Positions 9,389-20,881 of a DNA stretch of 64,000 bases are shown here, one piece after another. The notes below the pieces were generated by a model that saw nothing but the letters and a program-made list of their open reading frames with translations, was not told the DNA's origin and did no database searches. Position numbers and translations under genes: made by a program. The stretch's first letter is position 1. Every line of letters starts with the position of its first letter. This DNA is from Ceratorhiza oryzae-sativae (lineage: Eukaryota > Basidiomycota > Agaricomycetes > Cantharellales > Ceratobasidiaceae), in the NCBI GenBank assembly GCA_030998015.1, contig JARWMV010000088.1, forward strand, positions 1-64,000, in the 5' to 3' direction.

Positions 9389-12300
9389 TAGGGATCAAAA
9401 TGGGTGGCCCGGGTTGCCGCGTGGGTAATCCCGCGGGTGCGAAGACGGGTCGGGTGGAGCCCGGTTTGCACAGCCACCAATTACCCGCGAGACTCTCTGC
9501 GCAGGTGATAAACACGGGTGTCATCCGGGGAGACCATACTTGTATTTAGACAGAAAATATATTATTATTTACATGTGAGACTCAATAATTTGGGCGACGT
9601 TGTCAAGTTCTGGGAGCAAGGGGGTGCCATACCATGATCCAATGGCCATCTGAGCTTGGAATGTGCGCGATGACATACGGTGCTGGAGGTGGTTCATCAT
9701 CAACCGACCCCCCGAGAACGCACGCTCAGCGTCAACCGACGAAGCTGAGGTGCATGTCATTTCTACGATACTTAAGCAGAGAGTGCAGATGAACTTACCA
9801 GGTACAGTCAATAGATCCAGAGCCAGGCGGGCAACACGAGGGCGGCGCTCCAGCTCCGAGTCCCAGTAAGAAAGCACCCTGCCGTATTGTGAGATGATGT
9901 AAGAGGATACAACCGGAGTCTCGAGATACTCCTGGATTGAGTCGCACTCAAGATGGATTGGCGGCGACAAGGTCGAAGTGTGGCGCTGGGTCCAAATACT
10001 GCCACTAGCCTATATGCATCGAGTTGAGTGTAGTTACTGGCAGACTTGAGATAAATCTTACCCTTAGCATTTGCTGGGGGCGGCTACTCTGGGCGGTTTG
10101 AGGGTACAGAGAGTTGAAGCGCCTGACAAGGCGATCGCGGATTAGCTTGGTAGGAAACCCACGATCTGCAAACCACTTCAGTTTGCAGTCGGGGCACATT
10201 ACTAGTTGAATTTGAGTCAGAATAGTGTGAAAAAAATATATCTGAAAGGCGTAAAATAACCTACCAACAGCTAGAGTGTATATATCTGACTCCATCATTG
10301 AACCCATGTATTTTTCGAACACCTGGAGTGCAGCTTCAGCCGCAACCTGGGTGATGCGATGGAGTCCACGGTTGAGGACATCGTCGCGGATGTCGCACAG
10401 TCAAGAGCGAAGTGTCAGGATCTCGGGTAGTGTTTCGTGAACGAGTGGGACTTCTGACTGCGAAAAGCGGTCAGTGGGTTCTTGGAAGACCTGTAAAATA
10501 TACTATAAGCAGGAATTAGAAGTGGAAAAAATGCACATACCTCAAGCACCTCGCTTAGCTCGGAAGCTAATGCCCACTACTGGTCGGTCAACGCATATTT
10601 CTTGAGTTTGAAGCGTGGGTTGCTGGTGAGCCACTGCACTGGGGTCTTAAAGTGCAGGTGGCCTGCGATGCATATCCTGTCAGTGTTCCAGCGTGTAGCA
10701 CAGCGCGTCGGGAGTGCTTTTGCATCGCCTTCAAGCTCTGGATCTTTGTCAACAAGCTCTTCAAAGGCAGTAGTGAAAACCAGCAAGTCTTTCACACGCC
10801 GCACCAGCCCAGATATCTCATTACAGCTGTAAGCTACTTCTATCAAGGTAAATAAGATAAAACTAACTTTTGGAATAATTTGCCGAGCACTGGCCACTTC
10901 CTTGGGGCTTAAATGCATGCCTGAGGCAGCCATGATGGCAATTGCCTGTGTAGTCACTCCCTGTGTGACTCCTATGTTGTGTTCAAGCTTGTCGGGGTCG
11001 ACATCATCAGCTGCATCCTCGGGATCCAGGCTTGGATCATTAGATTCGGTGCTGGGCAGCTGGACTGCTTTGTTTGAGGTAGCTGCCGCTTTTATTCAAC
11101 GTGGGGGAGCTGTAAATAGGGTCATGAATGCCTGCATAGCAGTGAATTGACATTATATATGCGCTGTATGATTATTACGAACACCATACCTTTGCCATTA
11201 AATTGATGATATGAGCAAAGCACCTGACCCGATCACAAGGGCCACGAAAGTTGCCAATAAGCCGCTGGAGTTCAGTTACAAGAGTATTGTTATTTGAAGC
11301 ATTGTCTAGACAAATGCCCATGAGCTGGTCATGCAGCAGTGAGCAATAGGTTAATATGATACAGAATAAGTATATTCTAACCTTGTGCGCAATTCCGTAC
11401 CGTTTCAGGCAGTCATGAATGTGTTCTGCCATATAACTGCCTGTATGCGCATCTGTGAGACTGTATCAACAATCATTAGTTGTACATCTGTAGTGCATAT
11501 AATATGAGGGTGCGACTTACTGAACAAACTCAAGGATGGCCTTGTACATACGTGCTTGTTCATACCAAAACGCAATCACACCCAAGAACGACTGAGACGA
11601 AGGACTTGTCCAACCATCAACAGCCAAATGGAGTGCACCATTTATTGACTGCACACGCCAAAATCAAGTAAATATTTTTGCAATTCAGCACAAAAAGGTG
11701 ACTAGACTTACACACAGGTGATTCGCTGCCTCAAGCGACCCCGATTGGTAGATATGGAGGGCGTCTCTGGAGAGTGTTGCCCCAGTAGGAAGGCGAGTGC
11801 CTGGACAAAGCATCTCAACCTCCTGTTGAGCCAGATCGTCAACAACGGACTCAAACGGCCTGCGGTCCCGAGCACAGCGAAGAGCAAGGATGGCTCGGTG
11901 CCTTGCAGCTGAGTAAGATAGCTGAGGATAGAGTGAGGCGTCAGTGGGAATCAGAATTCCCCTCTGACGATCGCAAGCACGCGCTGTGCTTAAGAGATTC
12001 TGGGTTCCGTCGCCAGTACGAAGGCGCTCACGAAACTGAGACACGTGGTGGGGAGAGTTGAACCAACAGTCAAAGCGAAGTACAAGCTTGTTGGGCTCGC
12101 CAAGACCATCGAAGTGCCGCTCGAGTGCAACGTTGTAGTGATCATACGCATTAGAGCGCCAACCCTGGCGCTCAGCATCTAAAAATAAATGGTTCAGCAC
12201 TAAGGCCGTCAAGCATCGATGGACGAGAGATGTACCTAAGATGTTTGAGTCGGTTTCGTCCCAGACTTCAGCATCGCTCATTGCGCTGAGACCTTTACGA

Positions 12301-12738
12301 CGCTTTAGACAACGACGAACGGGCTCGTCTGGAGCAGGATGGGTAGCAGAGGGCAGTTCGGAGGGTTCAGTTGTAGACATGTCGAAAAGATGTCGATGAC
12401 TTTGAATGCTCCCCACTTGCGCTTTTATAAACACAAAATACACCGGTGAGTCAAGAAAATTATGCGCTATTTTTCTAGCAAGCATATGACGCGCATATAG
12501 GACGTCGTTGCTGCCCAGTTGAAAATATACATTTTACTGTAAAATGTACAAACAGCGAGTGCTGCTCCATAATCCCAGCGCTTGGCACCCGTGGGCTCAC
12601 CCGGGTTTGCTCCCACGCCTAGCGTACCCGCGTCATATATTCCATTCGGTTTCCGGAACCGGCCGAGGCTCTCCGGGTAATTTCCCGCGGGTAATTACCC
12701 GGGCTCATCCAACTTCTCGCTATCCATTTTAATCCCTA
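9389..12738 (-). mobile_element. complete hAT DNA transposon with 8-bp target duplication ATCACAAG
   Basis: The ends are 15-bp inverted repeats with one mismatch: TAGGGATCAAAATGG at the left, TAGGGATTAAAATGG (reverse complement) at the right. They are flanked by ATCACAAG at 9381-9388 and 12739-12746, the 8-bp duplication diagnostic of hAT elements. Inside both ends are repeated GGGTAAT/ATTACCC motifs (9423, 9480, 12675, 12689, 12694), the kind of subterminal repeat hAT transposases bind. The interior encodes a spliced transposase. No end or exon is obviously missing, so this may be a recent and possibly active copy. Confidence 0.95.
9569..12380 (-). CDS. hAT transposase (spliced)
   Basis: The proposed start is the ATG at 12380 (MSTTEPSELPS), about 360 bp inside the right end. 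Exon 1 (to about 11710) ends in a GTAAGT donor. Following exons carry the hAT markers: LAVDGWTSPSSQSFLGVI (about 11640-11540), LTDAHTGSYMAEHI, GICLDNASNN with an RNase H-fold Asp (about 11310), and FAHIINLMAKV. The last exon holds the C-terminal dimerisation region with SSVDAERAFSGGRL and HRMSSRTFQAQMAIGSW. The family cuts and pastes its own DNA using a DDE-type active site inside an RNase H fold. Exon borders between about 11170 and 10000 were not all resolved. I saw no stop that cannot lie in an intron. There is no clear N-terminal BED finger, unlike the second hAT in this window. Confidence 0.85.
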
Positions 12739-12749
12739 ATCACAAGTCT

Positions 12750-13041
12750 TGTTGAATTTACAATCATATGCGTGTATGTATGCGCATATTTGTTTCTGTT
12801 TCGTATCCCCCCTCTCTGATATCATGCGCGAGTTCGCGGGAATCCCCCTTCTTCTTCCTTAGTTCTCTACCTTCGTAGTTGAGCTAAGGTATCGTATTTT
12901 CTTTCTTTTCTCATGTATTCTATTCACACTGTACTCTATAGTACGATTTGTATCTTAGGTACAGTATATATAGTTCTCTACCTTCGTAGTTGAGCTAAGT
13001 ACGATTTGTATCTTAGCCACAAGAAACCTCCCTGCGTGAGA
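12750..13041 (+). repeat. solo LTR (family A, copy 1), target duplication AGTCT
   Basis: 292 bp starting TGTTGAATTTACAATC and ending CTGCGTGAGA, flanked by AGTCT at 12745-12749 and 13042-13046. A second copy at 18673-18954 has the same borders and a different 5-bp duplication, so the unit is a real transposed repeat. Length and 5-bp duplication suit an LTR left by recombination, although the end is GA rather than CA. Two copies of ctctaccttcgtagttgagc lie inside, each able to form a hairpin. Strand is arbitrary. Confidence 0.82.
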
Positions 13042-13046
13042 AGTCT

Positions 13047-15291
13047 CGCCCAGCTCCAGTAATGAAGGATGCAAAATGCTCTCGCGATCGATCCCCAGGC
13101 TGAACTTGCATCCCAAGGGCTTGCCCCTCGGCGCCTCCAAGCACAGGGAATCGGACACGTGCAGATTTTGCGCCTACGAGTCGTAAACGATTTCGCAGTG
13201 CGTGCGGGAGAACGGGCTGTCTGCATCACGGCTAAAAATGCCTAGATTTAGGACTGTAGGGTTCACTATTTGTTCTTTGTGCTAGCATGAAGCGATGTCG
13301 AGAGCCGAAATGATGCCACCATGATTCTGATCCCTGTGACACACATCTCACGCGATAGTGGTACGGTGGATAGACAGCGTTACGCCCTTTGCTTGTCCGA
13401 TAACTACTGCTGCGGTCAACTCAACAATCAAGCACGGCTTTCATGCAGATCCTCCTTTTTCGCGAGATGATCAGAATGCTGTGCATCGCTGTCCTAGCCG
13501 AGCCGGCGTTTACAAACTGCCGCGCGTCTCATCAGCAAGCGCCGCGCCGAGGCAGTCCAAGATGTTAACTCTTATGTTCTCAGCGAGCAAGTCTTATCCA
13601 GGTCAAGTTTGATCCGTGTGAATGGGTTGTGAGCTCCGAACGCAATAGCCTGGCAAAGGCTGAGAGTTGGGATTTGATGAGACGATTTGGTGTGTAAGTG
13701 ACTTTAGCTTTGGGCTTTAGTTTTTCCGCTCGGACGCTCAACCGAAGGATACTGTGGTCACTCATATTTCTGTGTGGTTGCTCGCTCCCGGGTATCCTTG
13801 TTCTGATCTCCCTCGACATGTACTCGGGCCCACCGAGGTGGTCATGACCCACGCACTCTTCAAGTTTTTGCTTCTAACTCCGCCTCTCTGGGATATTCCA
13901 GAGAGACAGGCTGAATCGGTGCAAGCAGTCTCTGGTTTCATTCGATTGGGCCTATTGACTGAGGCCCCTGACTTTACTTGGCAGGCAGGCGGTTTTGGTA
14001 TTAATGTTCCGGGGCCTAAGCCAAGAGAAAATTATTTAGCAAGTAAGTTCTGTGCACCTTTCCCCTGTATAATAGTGCCGGATGCCAAGAACGGACGTCA
14101 TACGATGACACAGCTGACTTCATTAAATAAATCCGTAAACGAGGGGTGATTTGGAAGGCAGAAAAGTTCCCACTAGCCTTCGTTGGTCATTTCAGGTGGC
14201 CTGCCGTCAGTTATCCGGGCGAATAGCCTGTTAGGATGGATCAAATAAAGCGTTATGAATACTGCCGAGTCTAACTCTCAGTGGTCGGGCACCATACCGA
14301 ACTCGGGCGCTCTGAAATCGGTGATACGAATCTCGCGCTTCTCCTATTTTCCAGGCCGTCTCAATGCAATGCGTCGAGTGTACGGGGTTTGCCAGGTTCA
14401 CACCAACGGCAATCAATGTTCTTAGGACATACGAGCTAACTCATTTTGAAAGGTCTACCTATTCGGGAGTCAGGAGAAATTGTGATCCAGGCGGATAAGC
14501 TGGATAATGGTGAGACAACAATATGGGGTGTTCGGTCGGGCAACGTTGTGTATTGATCGCTTGTTGTGGAGCGACAGTTTATCAGTAGATGCCAGCATCG
14601 ATGTCTCATGCTGTAGCGCGTGGGCTCAGGGCGTCTCAGTCGTGTGGGTGCAAGCGAGGAACGAGCGAAATATGTCCTGGTTAGCGCCCCAGACGAACGG
14701 CCGCCGAGCGGCGAGAATGGGAACAATTGGTGCCGATATTGATGCAATTAGCCGTCAAATTGTTCAATGTGCTGATCAAGTGGAGAACAATAGGCTGGTG
14801 GAGCGGTTCGATCCCAAGGTTAGCCGCGGCATGCACGTGATAGGCCACGGAGGTTTCCGGCGCCACCATGTTTAAAATATCTTTTGTCTCGCTTGAAAGA
14901 ATGCGGTGCCCCCAGCTTGCGGGCTCAGAAATCTACTTGCGAGTCTGCGATATTTTGTTGACGAGATATTATAATTCTTGCGGCTGGATTGGACGTTGAA
15001 CCCCGCGCGGGCGGCCACGGCCTCGGTCTGCACTTGTCTGCCGCTCGCTGAAGGCACTGCAGAAATGGAACGCGGTGTCTCGGGTGTTATGTCCGAAGGC
15101 CGATCACCACGATCATTGCGAGACCAATCATTTCCTTTTAGGGATAGGCTGGCGCCTCGATCCATTGTTGATGCGCGTGGCCCTTTTTCCGGACGTCCGC
15201 CAGGCGAATGCTAAGCAAGAGTCTTTATATCTGAGAGACTGGACGTGCGCCTCGCTAGTATCCCCTTCGCCTGTCCTGCACCAGCCATTCG
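13047..15291. other. spacer before the P450 array, no gene recognised
   Basis: Apart from the host-gene exon ending at 13158, I see only short unsupported open stretches. A plus-strand one at 13754-14149 (131 codons, WDIPERQAESVQAVSGFIRL in the middle) and a minus-strand one at 13580-13852 look slightly protein-like. They match no family I recognise and overlap each other. The last 200 bp would contain the promoter of the first P450. Confidence 0.4.
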
Positions 15292-17496
15292 ATGCTACGT
15301 GTCACCGATCCCGCGTTTCTCGCGCCCTCGGCCGTGCTCGCTGCGCTTGCGCTGTACAAGTTGTACAACGCGGGCTCGGCCAAGCAGCTCCCCCTCCCCC
15401 CTGGCCCCCCGTCTTATCCGTTGATCGAGCAGCTTCTGTCCATGCCGCTTTCGTCCGAGCATACCGTTTTCGAAAAGCTCGGGAGAGATATTGGCGGTGT
15501 GTATTTCCGCTGTCTTTGCGCGCCGATTCCAGCTGACACGTCGCAACAGCGGATGTTATCTCCCTGAGCATGCTAGGAAATACGATCGTTGTTCTGAACT
15601 CGGCAGAAGCCGCGACTGACCTCCTCGAAAAACGATCGTCGATCTACTCCGATCGGACAATACCACCTATGGTTCTCGAGGCCGATCTGTATGTCGCCAC
15701 CATCTGTTTACAACCTAGTTTTTGACCCCTTCCGCGCTGGCAGCATGGACTGGGGAAAATACCCGGCTATCTTGCCATATGGCGATCGCTGGAAGGAACA
15801 TCGTCGGATGATGCACGCATGGCTCCAGAAGAATGCAACGCGTTCATTCCAACCGTCACAACAGCAACAGGCCCGACTGCTTCTTGTCCGACTGTTGACT
15901 TCGGAAGCTCGTCTCCAGGACGAATTTTACCGGTTCGTTGTGCTCGCGCTTGACCTCGAATGATCATACTTATCTCTCGAGCTGTCCAGAACAATCGCCG
16001 CCACACTTTTACGCTCCGTTTACGGTTACCAACTAGAAATGATCAACGACCCTTTTGTTGTTGGCGCTCGAACGGCGATTGATAACCTCGCCCGCGCTGC
16101 CACAGCGACGAGTACGTGGTGACCCACCATATTTTAGGCGCTAACTCAGCGGCCCCTAACAGACTTTATGGTCAACGCTTTCCCTGCTCTATCCTATGTT
16201 CCAAGCTGGTTGCCTGGAGCTGAATGGAAGCATACTGCTCGATCATACCGAGAGCAGAAGAACAGTGTCATGAATCAAACGTTTGAATGGACCAAGGCAC
16301 AAATTGTATGGGTCTTGCCCATATGCTGAGGCATCAGCATCCTAACGTCAATCTATGACCTAGGCACAAGGCAGCAACGAGCCGTCGATTGTTAGAGCGC
16401 TCCTCGAGGACACATCTAGGGCTGACCTGAGTCAAGAGGACCTGGAAGATTATATCAAACATATTGCAATTGCCCTATTCGGAGGTAAGAATGACTAAAT
16501 TTGGCTTTTTAGTCGGTCTCATTCTTATATTCGTGTGCTCAGCCGGGTCCGACACGGTGCGTGCTGCACTTTTCTTTTTTTTATTCAAGGATTATTCTTA
16601 AATTTGCTCTTAGACCGTAGCATCTCTCGAGGTATTTGCTATTGCAATGATCCGATATCCTGAAGTACAGGCCAAGGCCCAAGCAGAGATTGACCGCGTT
16701 GTCGGCACGAAACGCCTTCCAGCGTTCGAAGACCAGGATGAACTCCCTTATATCAACCAGATTATCAAGGAAGTTATGCGTTGGCAGCCGGTGACCCCTC
16801 TTGGTGCGTGATCTACCCCGAACAAGGGATACGAGGGAGCTAATTGCACATTTCTAGCCGTACCACACACTTCAATTCAGGAGGACGTTTACCGCGAATA
16901 CCGAATTCCAAAAGGAGCCATTGTGTAAGTAGTGACATTGCGCTTCAAGCCGCTTTAATAACCGTGTTCCTTTCAAAATTGGCTAGCATTGGCAACGTCT
17001 GGTGAGCCCTTCCACACGGCCGTTATTTTCGACTCTAAAGCCCCCCCCCCCCAGGGCCATGTCCCGAAACAAACAAGTCTACCCAGACCCCGAGACCTTC
17101 AACCCAGATCGCTTCTCTGATCCCGCCGTTCCTTCAGTTCCTGCATTTGGATTTGGCCGCCGGTACGTTCCCATTCAAACACAACAGACGGCGGCGTCAT
17201 TTACTCATTGCTATTCTAGCCTCTGTCCAGGAACACATTACGCAGAAGCTTCCATCTTCATTGCTATCGCATCAATCCTCGCCACATACAACATCACGCC
17301 TGCCAAAGACGACAACGGAAAAGACATCCTTCCATCCACAGAGGGCGTTGCGGATTCTGTTGTCTAGTGAGTTTCTGCTGAACTAGAACCCCGCCATTTG
17401 AGCTGAAGTGTGTGATGTAGCCACCCGAAGCCGTTCAAATGCGTGTTTACCCCACGTTCTGATGTTCATCGCGAGTTGATTTTGAATGGTGTATGA
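15292..17496 (+). CDS. cytochrome P450 monooxygenase 1
   Basis: Haem-thiolate monooxygenase, probably anchored in the ER by the N-terminal hydrophobic helix (residues about 8-22). The proline hinge LPLPPGPPSYP follows. Exons then give SMDWGKYPAILPYGDRWKEH (helix B'-C region with the WxxxR-type motif), the I-helix AGSDTT, the K-helix ExxR in IIKEVMRWQP, the PERF-like FNPDRF, and the haem loop FGFGRR-LCPGTH, which is split by an intron just before the Cys. The gene has about ten exons, including micro-exons at 16543-16556 and 16987-17001. A final intron after VVY brings in HPKPFKCVFTPRSD and the stop at 17494. All joins I tested keep frame, so the gene looks intact. Rhizoctonia relatives are often labelled O-methylsterigmatocystin oxidoreductase-like, but the substrate is unknown. 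It differs most from the other two copies. Confidence 0.9.
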
Positions 17497-18672
17497 GCTA
17501 TCCTGAGCTCGATTCTTTGTGTTTAAGTTGGCTAGTATTCCTTCGGTGGTCCAGCTGTATAAGCAGTCCCTGTGTGAACCAGTCGCAAACGAAATAGAAC
17601 CATGACATTCTTTGACTACCTGAACGATCAGTCAAGGTTGAACGCATCACATGGGTGCGTCAACTCTCCACCCTGGCTCGACCAGAAAGTTCTCCTCAGA
17701 AATGCGGCTAAAACACAGTTTGAACTTAAACCCCTATGCTAAGATGTCCGAGTAAACATCACTAGCCGAGAAGAGTTGAGGCTAGAAGGAGCGCCTACAG
17801 ATACTCGGGGATGCATAAGTTCGATGGAAAGACATCTGCATAGCCCAGGGTACAAATGAGGGAGAGAGTCGTCAGCAACAACCAAGGCGTGATTTTCTTA
17901 CAGAGTTATAATCGGCCGACATCCTAGCGTCGGCATCCTGCGAGATCGCCGCTCCGGCACAATATTTCCATCTCTTTCTTATTTTGTATTTCGATAGCAG
18001 GAAATGACAATGACGAGACCGATATGGCCTCGATCGTTGATGTAGATCTGATCAGGGGGCTCCTGATCGCTGTAAACAAAATACGGCTCGTTTGGGCGGG
18101 TGGCGTCGTACCTAATGCGTGCACGCCGGAGATGACCGGCGGGATGCACGCGGCACTAGTGCCATTCTGTGGAATCGAAGCAATGTTTTCAAGCCAGTTT
18201 TGTGTACAATGGTATAAATTGAGAGCCGAGATAGACGAAATCTTCTGGTTCGCTCGAAAGTCCACAAGTTTCTCCAATATATATATTGGGTTCCTTTGCA
18301 TTTTGTTGCTTCCTCGCCATGAACAATGAACACCGCGGGCTATTACGGGCGCTCAACGGTATACTGGGAGTAGCACTAGCGACGAATGTCGCTGGGCCAG
18401 ATGACGAACCCATCAGCGGTGCCACAGACATTCAGTCAAATGAGTATGTGGATGATAAAGACATAATTGAACTTAATGCATTACCTGCCAATATCATATC
18501 AGGCCCGCTAATCAACCAAGCAGCCAGGGTGGTGCCAATGCTTCTTCTAATTAATGTGTATTATAAGTACGCCTCAAATCGTATCCAATCGAAGCATGTG
18601 CTGAGCAATGTTTTCCGGTGCCCGCGGAGATCCCTGCTAATTCAGAGGAACAGGATGGAATAACGTCTTGGG
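17497..18672. other. spacer with an unassigned open stretch
   Basis: A plus-strand frame at 18286-18663 (about 125 codons, with NEYVDDKDIIELNALPANII) ends just before the solo LTR and might be an exon of a small gene. No domain is recognised. Weak antisense frames overlap it. The region 17500-18000 shows nothing. Confidence 0.3.
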
Positions 18673-18954
18673 TGTTGAATTTACAATCATATGCGTGTAT
18701 GTATGCGCATATTTGTGTTTGTTACCTATCCCCTCTCTGATATCATGCGCGAGTTCCCGGGAACCCCCTCTCCTTTCCTTAGTTCTCTACCTTCGTAGTT
18801 GAGCTAAGGTATTTCCTTTTCTTTTCTTTTCCATGTATTTCATTCTTACTGTACCTCGTAGTACTATTGTGTCTTAAGTACAGTATATACATAGTTCTCT
18901 ACCTTCGTAGTTGAGCTAAGTACTATTGTGTCTTAGAAACCTCCCTGCGTGAGA
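18673..18954 (+). repeat. solo LTR (family A, copy 2), target duplication TTGGG
   Basis: 282 bp with the same start (TGTTGAATTTACAATC) and end (CTGCGTGAGA) as the repeat at 12750-13041, flanked by TTGGG at 18668-18672 and 18955-18959. It has the same two hairpin modules. Several small indels separate the copies, so they come from independent insertions of a family that is no longer very young. Confidence 0.82.
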
Positions 18955-20881
18955 TTGGGTTTATTTGGAATGGGCATCTCCCACTCTGGTGTAAATGTAT
19001 TCCATATCCCGTGATATCATATTCGACCCCTTCGAATGAATCTCAACTCGTGCAATTACTACGAAGGCAACTGCGGTGGACGCATGAAACTCACCTCTGC
19101 GAGTTCGGATGATCAGTTTGTTTAGGCTACGCGTATGAATGGCACGTTGAATGTCAACGCTGAGAGTTGAGGCATTTCATGAGTGGGAATACTACTCACC
19201 ATGTATATCGCTCCTTGCGGATAATTCGTCCTTGCAAAACTGTAGGGTTAATTTGTACAACAATCGAGAATTGATGTACCGAAATACATACTCTTGAAAG
19301 TCCACCGAACCATTGCCGTCGAAGACCCAGTATTCTGTGGCTTCTGGCGCAGGGAATCAGATGGGATTAGCATATAAAACCGGTGATATAGAGTCGTATT
19401 AAATCGATAAAGAGTACATTCTGAAAACACCGTTTATATACATTTCCAAACGAAATAGCACGGGGGACGTGTATATGCACGGCAAGTATTCTGAGACGTG
19501 GTATCAACACGAAGTCCGAGTGTGTGATTTTCAACAGCTGTAAAACGGCTGTGTTCTATTGAATGTTGTACCAGAAGAGCCAACATCGTTTGGTTCTGAA
19601 TATTCCTCAAACCTAATCTGAAACCTTGGAGCAATGTCCACTACTCAAAATTTCAAGTCATCCTTACATGAGTAGGACAGGCGCGACAGGATCACAGCAC
19701 ACATTCTTGACAGAAATAGTTACGTCGCTGTCCACATGGTTCTGAAAGATCCATTTGTTATATCAAGAAGTCTTGCCTGGGCATCTGTTGGGGCGTTGCC
19801 CGACCAGGTGTTTTCATCAAGAGATACCACAGGTGTTTGGGCGCTTACATCGTGGTTCTGATGTACAGTCCCGGTGACTACGTCGTGTATGTATCATTAC
19901 TTGATATCAGGCTACACCATCGGTAGATAGGGAAATCCGGTGTACATTAGGTTTGATCGCCTGATACTCGCCTAGCTCCATTGGGGGCTGGGCGTGTCAT
20001 GGAACACACAATTAGAATAGAACATTCTACTCGGCGTATTATGTCCACAGGAGGCGTGGGGTAGGAAACTGTGTGAACCAAGTCACAGGGTACCATATAC
20101 GGGTCGGAAGGCTTTGTGTGTCGCCGCCGTGGTCGCATATAACACCCATGATAATTTTTACAGACCCGTCTGGCGTCAGATATCCTTCTTCATATAACCC
20201 CTAAACTTCTCGTCCAGAATCACAAATATCACATTGGCCGTACATCGCTCGATATGGCAGAGAGATCCCTTTTAGGGTCATTGAACGGCCTTCCCGGAGT
20301 AGCCACCGAGCCACAAGTCCCCCAAACCCAACCCAATAAGTCAGTCGCTCACACTCTTTAACATCAAGGTAGACTCAAGTACGTCCTTTGCATATTTAGT
20401 TCTGGTGGTCATCTTAATGGTAGGGTGTATCCCAGGACGACAAAGGAGTGAAAAAGGTTCATGGCTGTTCTTATGTCTCGAATTCCGGCACTTATGATAT
20501 TACGTTGGTTCAATAGATGGATCCATCGCATGTAATACTGTTTCAAATACAAATCAACGTGTGTATGTTCATCTTTCAGAGGAGTCTTGCGAAATTTCTC
20601 ATTCATTCTTATGGAGATATTTGAGCCTAACCTATGTAGCTTTGCGAGTTGATTCGGGGACATAAAGGGTATACAATTTATGTTAATCAAATCATATAGA
20701 GAGCTCTGAGATATTTCGTGCTGCGAAACTCTATTCCTGGATGGCGCACTTGGAGTCACATGATCGGGGGCAGATTATTCATCTGGAACTAGCCAAGATT
20801 GGGAATCAGCGTTAAATGAGGTATGAAATAAAAAAGGAACGATGGTCTGTGCTCGAAGTCGCCCACAATCAGCCTTGATCA
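18955..20881. other. spacer between P450 genes 1 and 2, no gene recognised
   Basis: The sequence is AT-rich with only short open frames on both strands, such as minus 20409-20759 (116 codons), which has no recognisable motif. I see no repeat unit or RNA gene. The promoter of P450 gene 2 should lie in the last few hundred bases. Confidence 0.4.

Larger units (their letters stand above)
8780..13158 (-). pseudogene. unrecognised host gene whose exon is split by the solo LTR and the hAT element
   Basis: Minus-strand open segments that look like protein flank the nested insertions. Before them (13158-13047) the frame reads to HPSLLELGET. After them (9388-9249) the same frame continues CDIDAGSQGELLLGRTT. 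Deleting the hAT, the LTR and one copy of each target duplication joins the two without a frame change and stays open for about 46 further codons. Further downstream exon-like segments follow: APPERILGALTEVPSR near 9150 and NLSDAIWDVTAHMIKSIRAL ending with a stop at 8780. Splice sites between these parts are not resolved and more exons may lie upstream towards 13850. I do not recognise the family. The gene must be broken unless the insertions are somehow spliced out. Confidence 0.45.

Noticed and set aside
13754..14149. 131-codon plus-strand frame before the P450 array
   Set aside because: No recognisable family, and it overlaps an equally plausible minus-strand stretch.
20409..20759. 116-codon minus-strand frame between P450 genes
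   Set aside because: Low-complexity hydrophobic and basic mix without motif. Not enough to call a gene.
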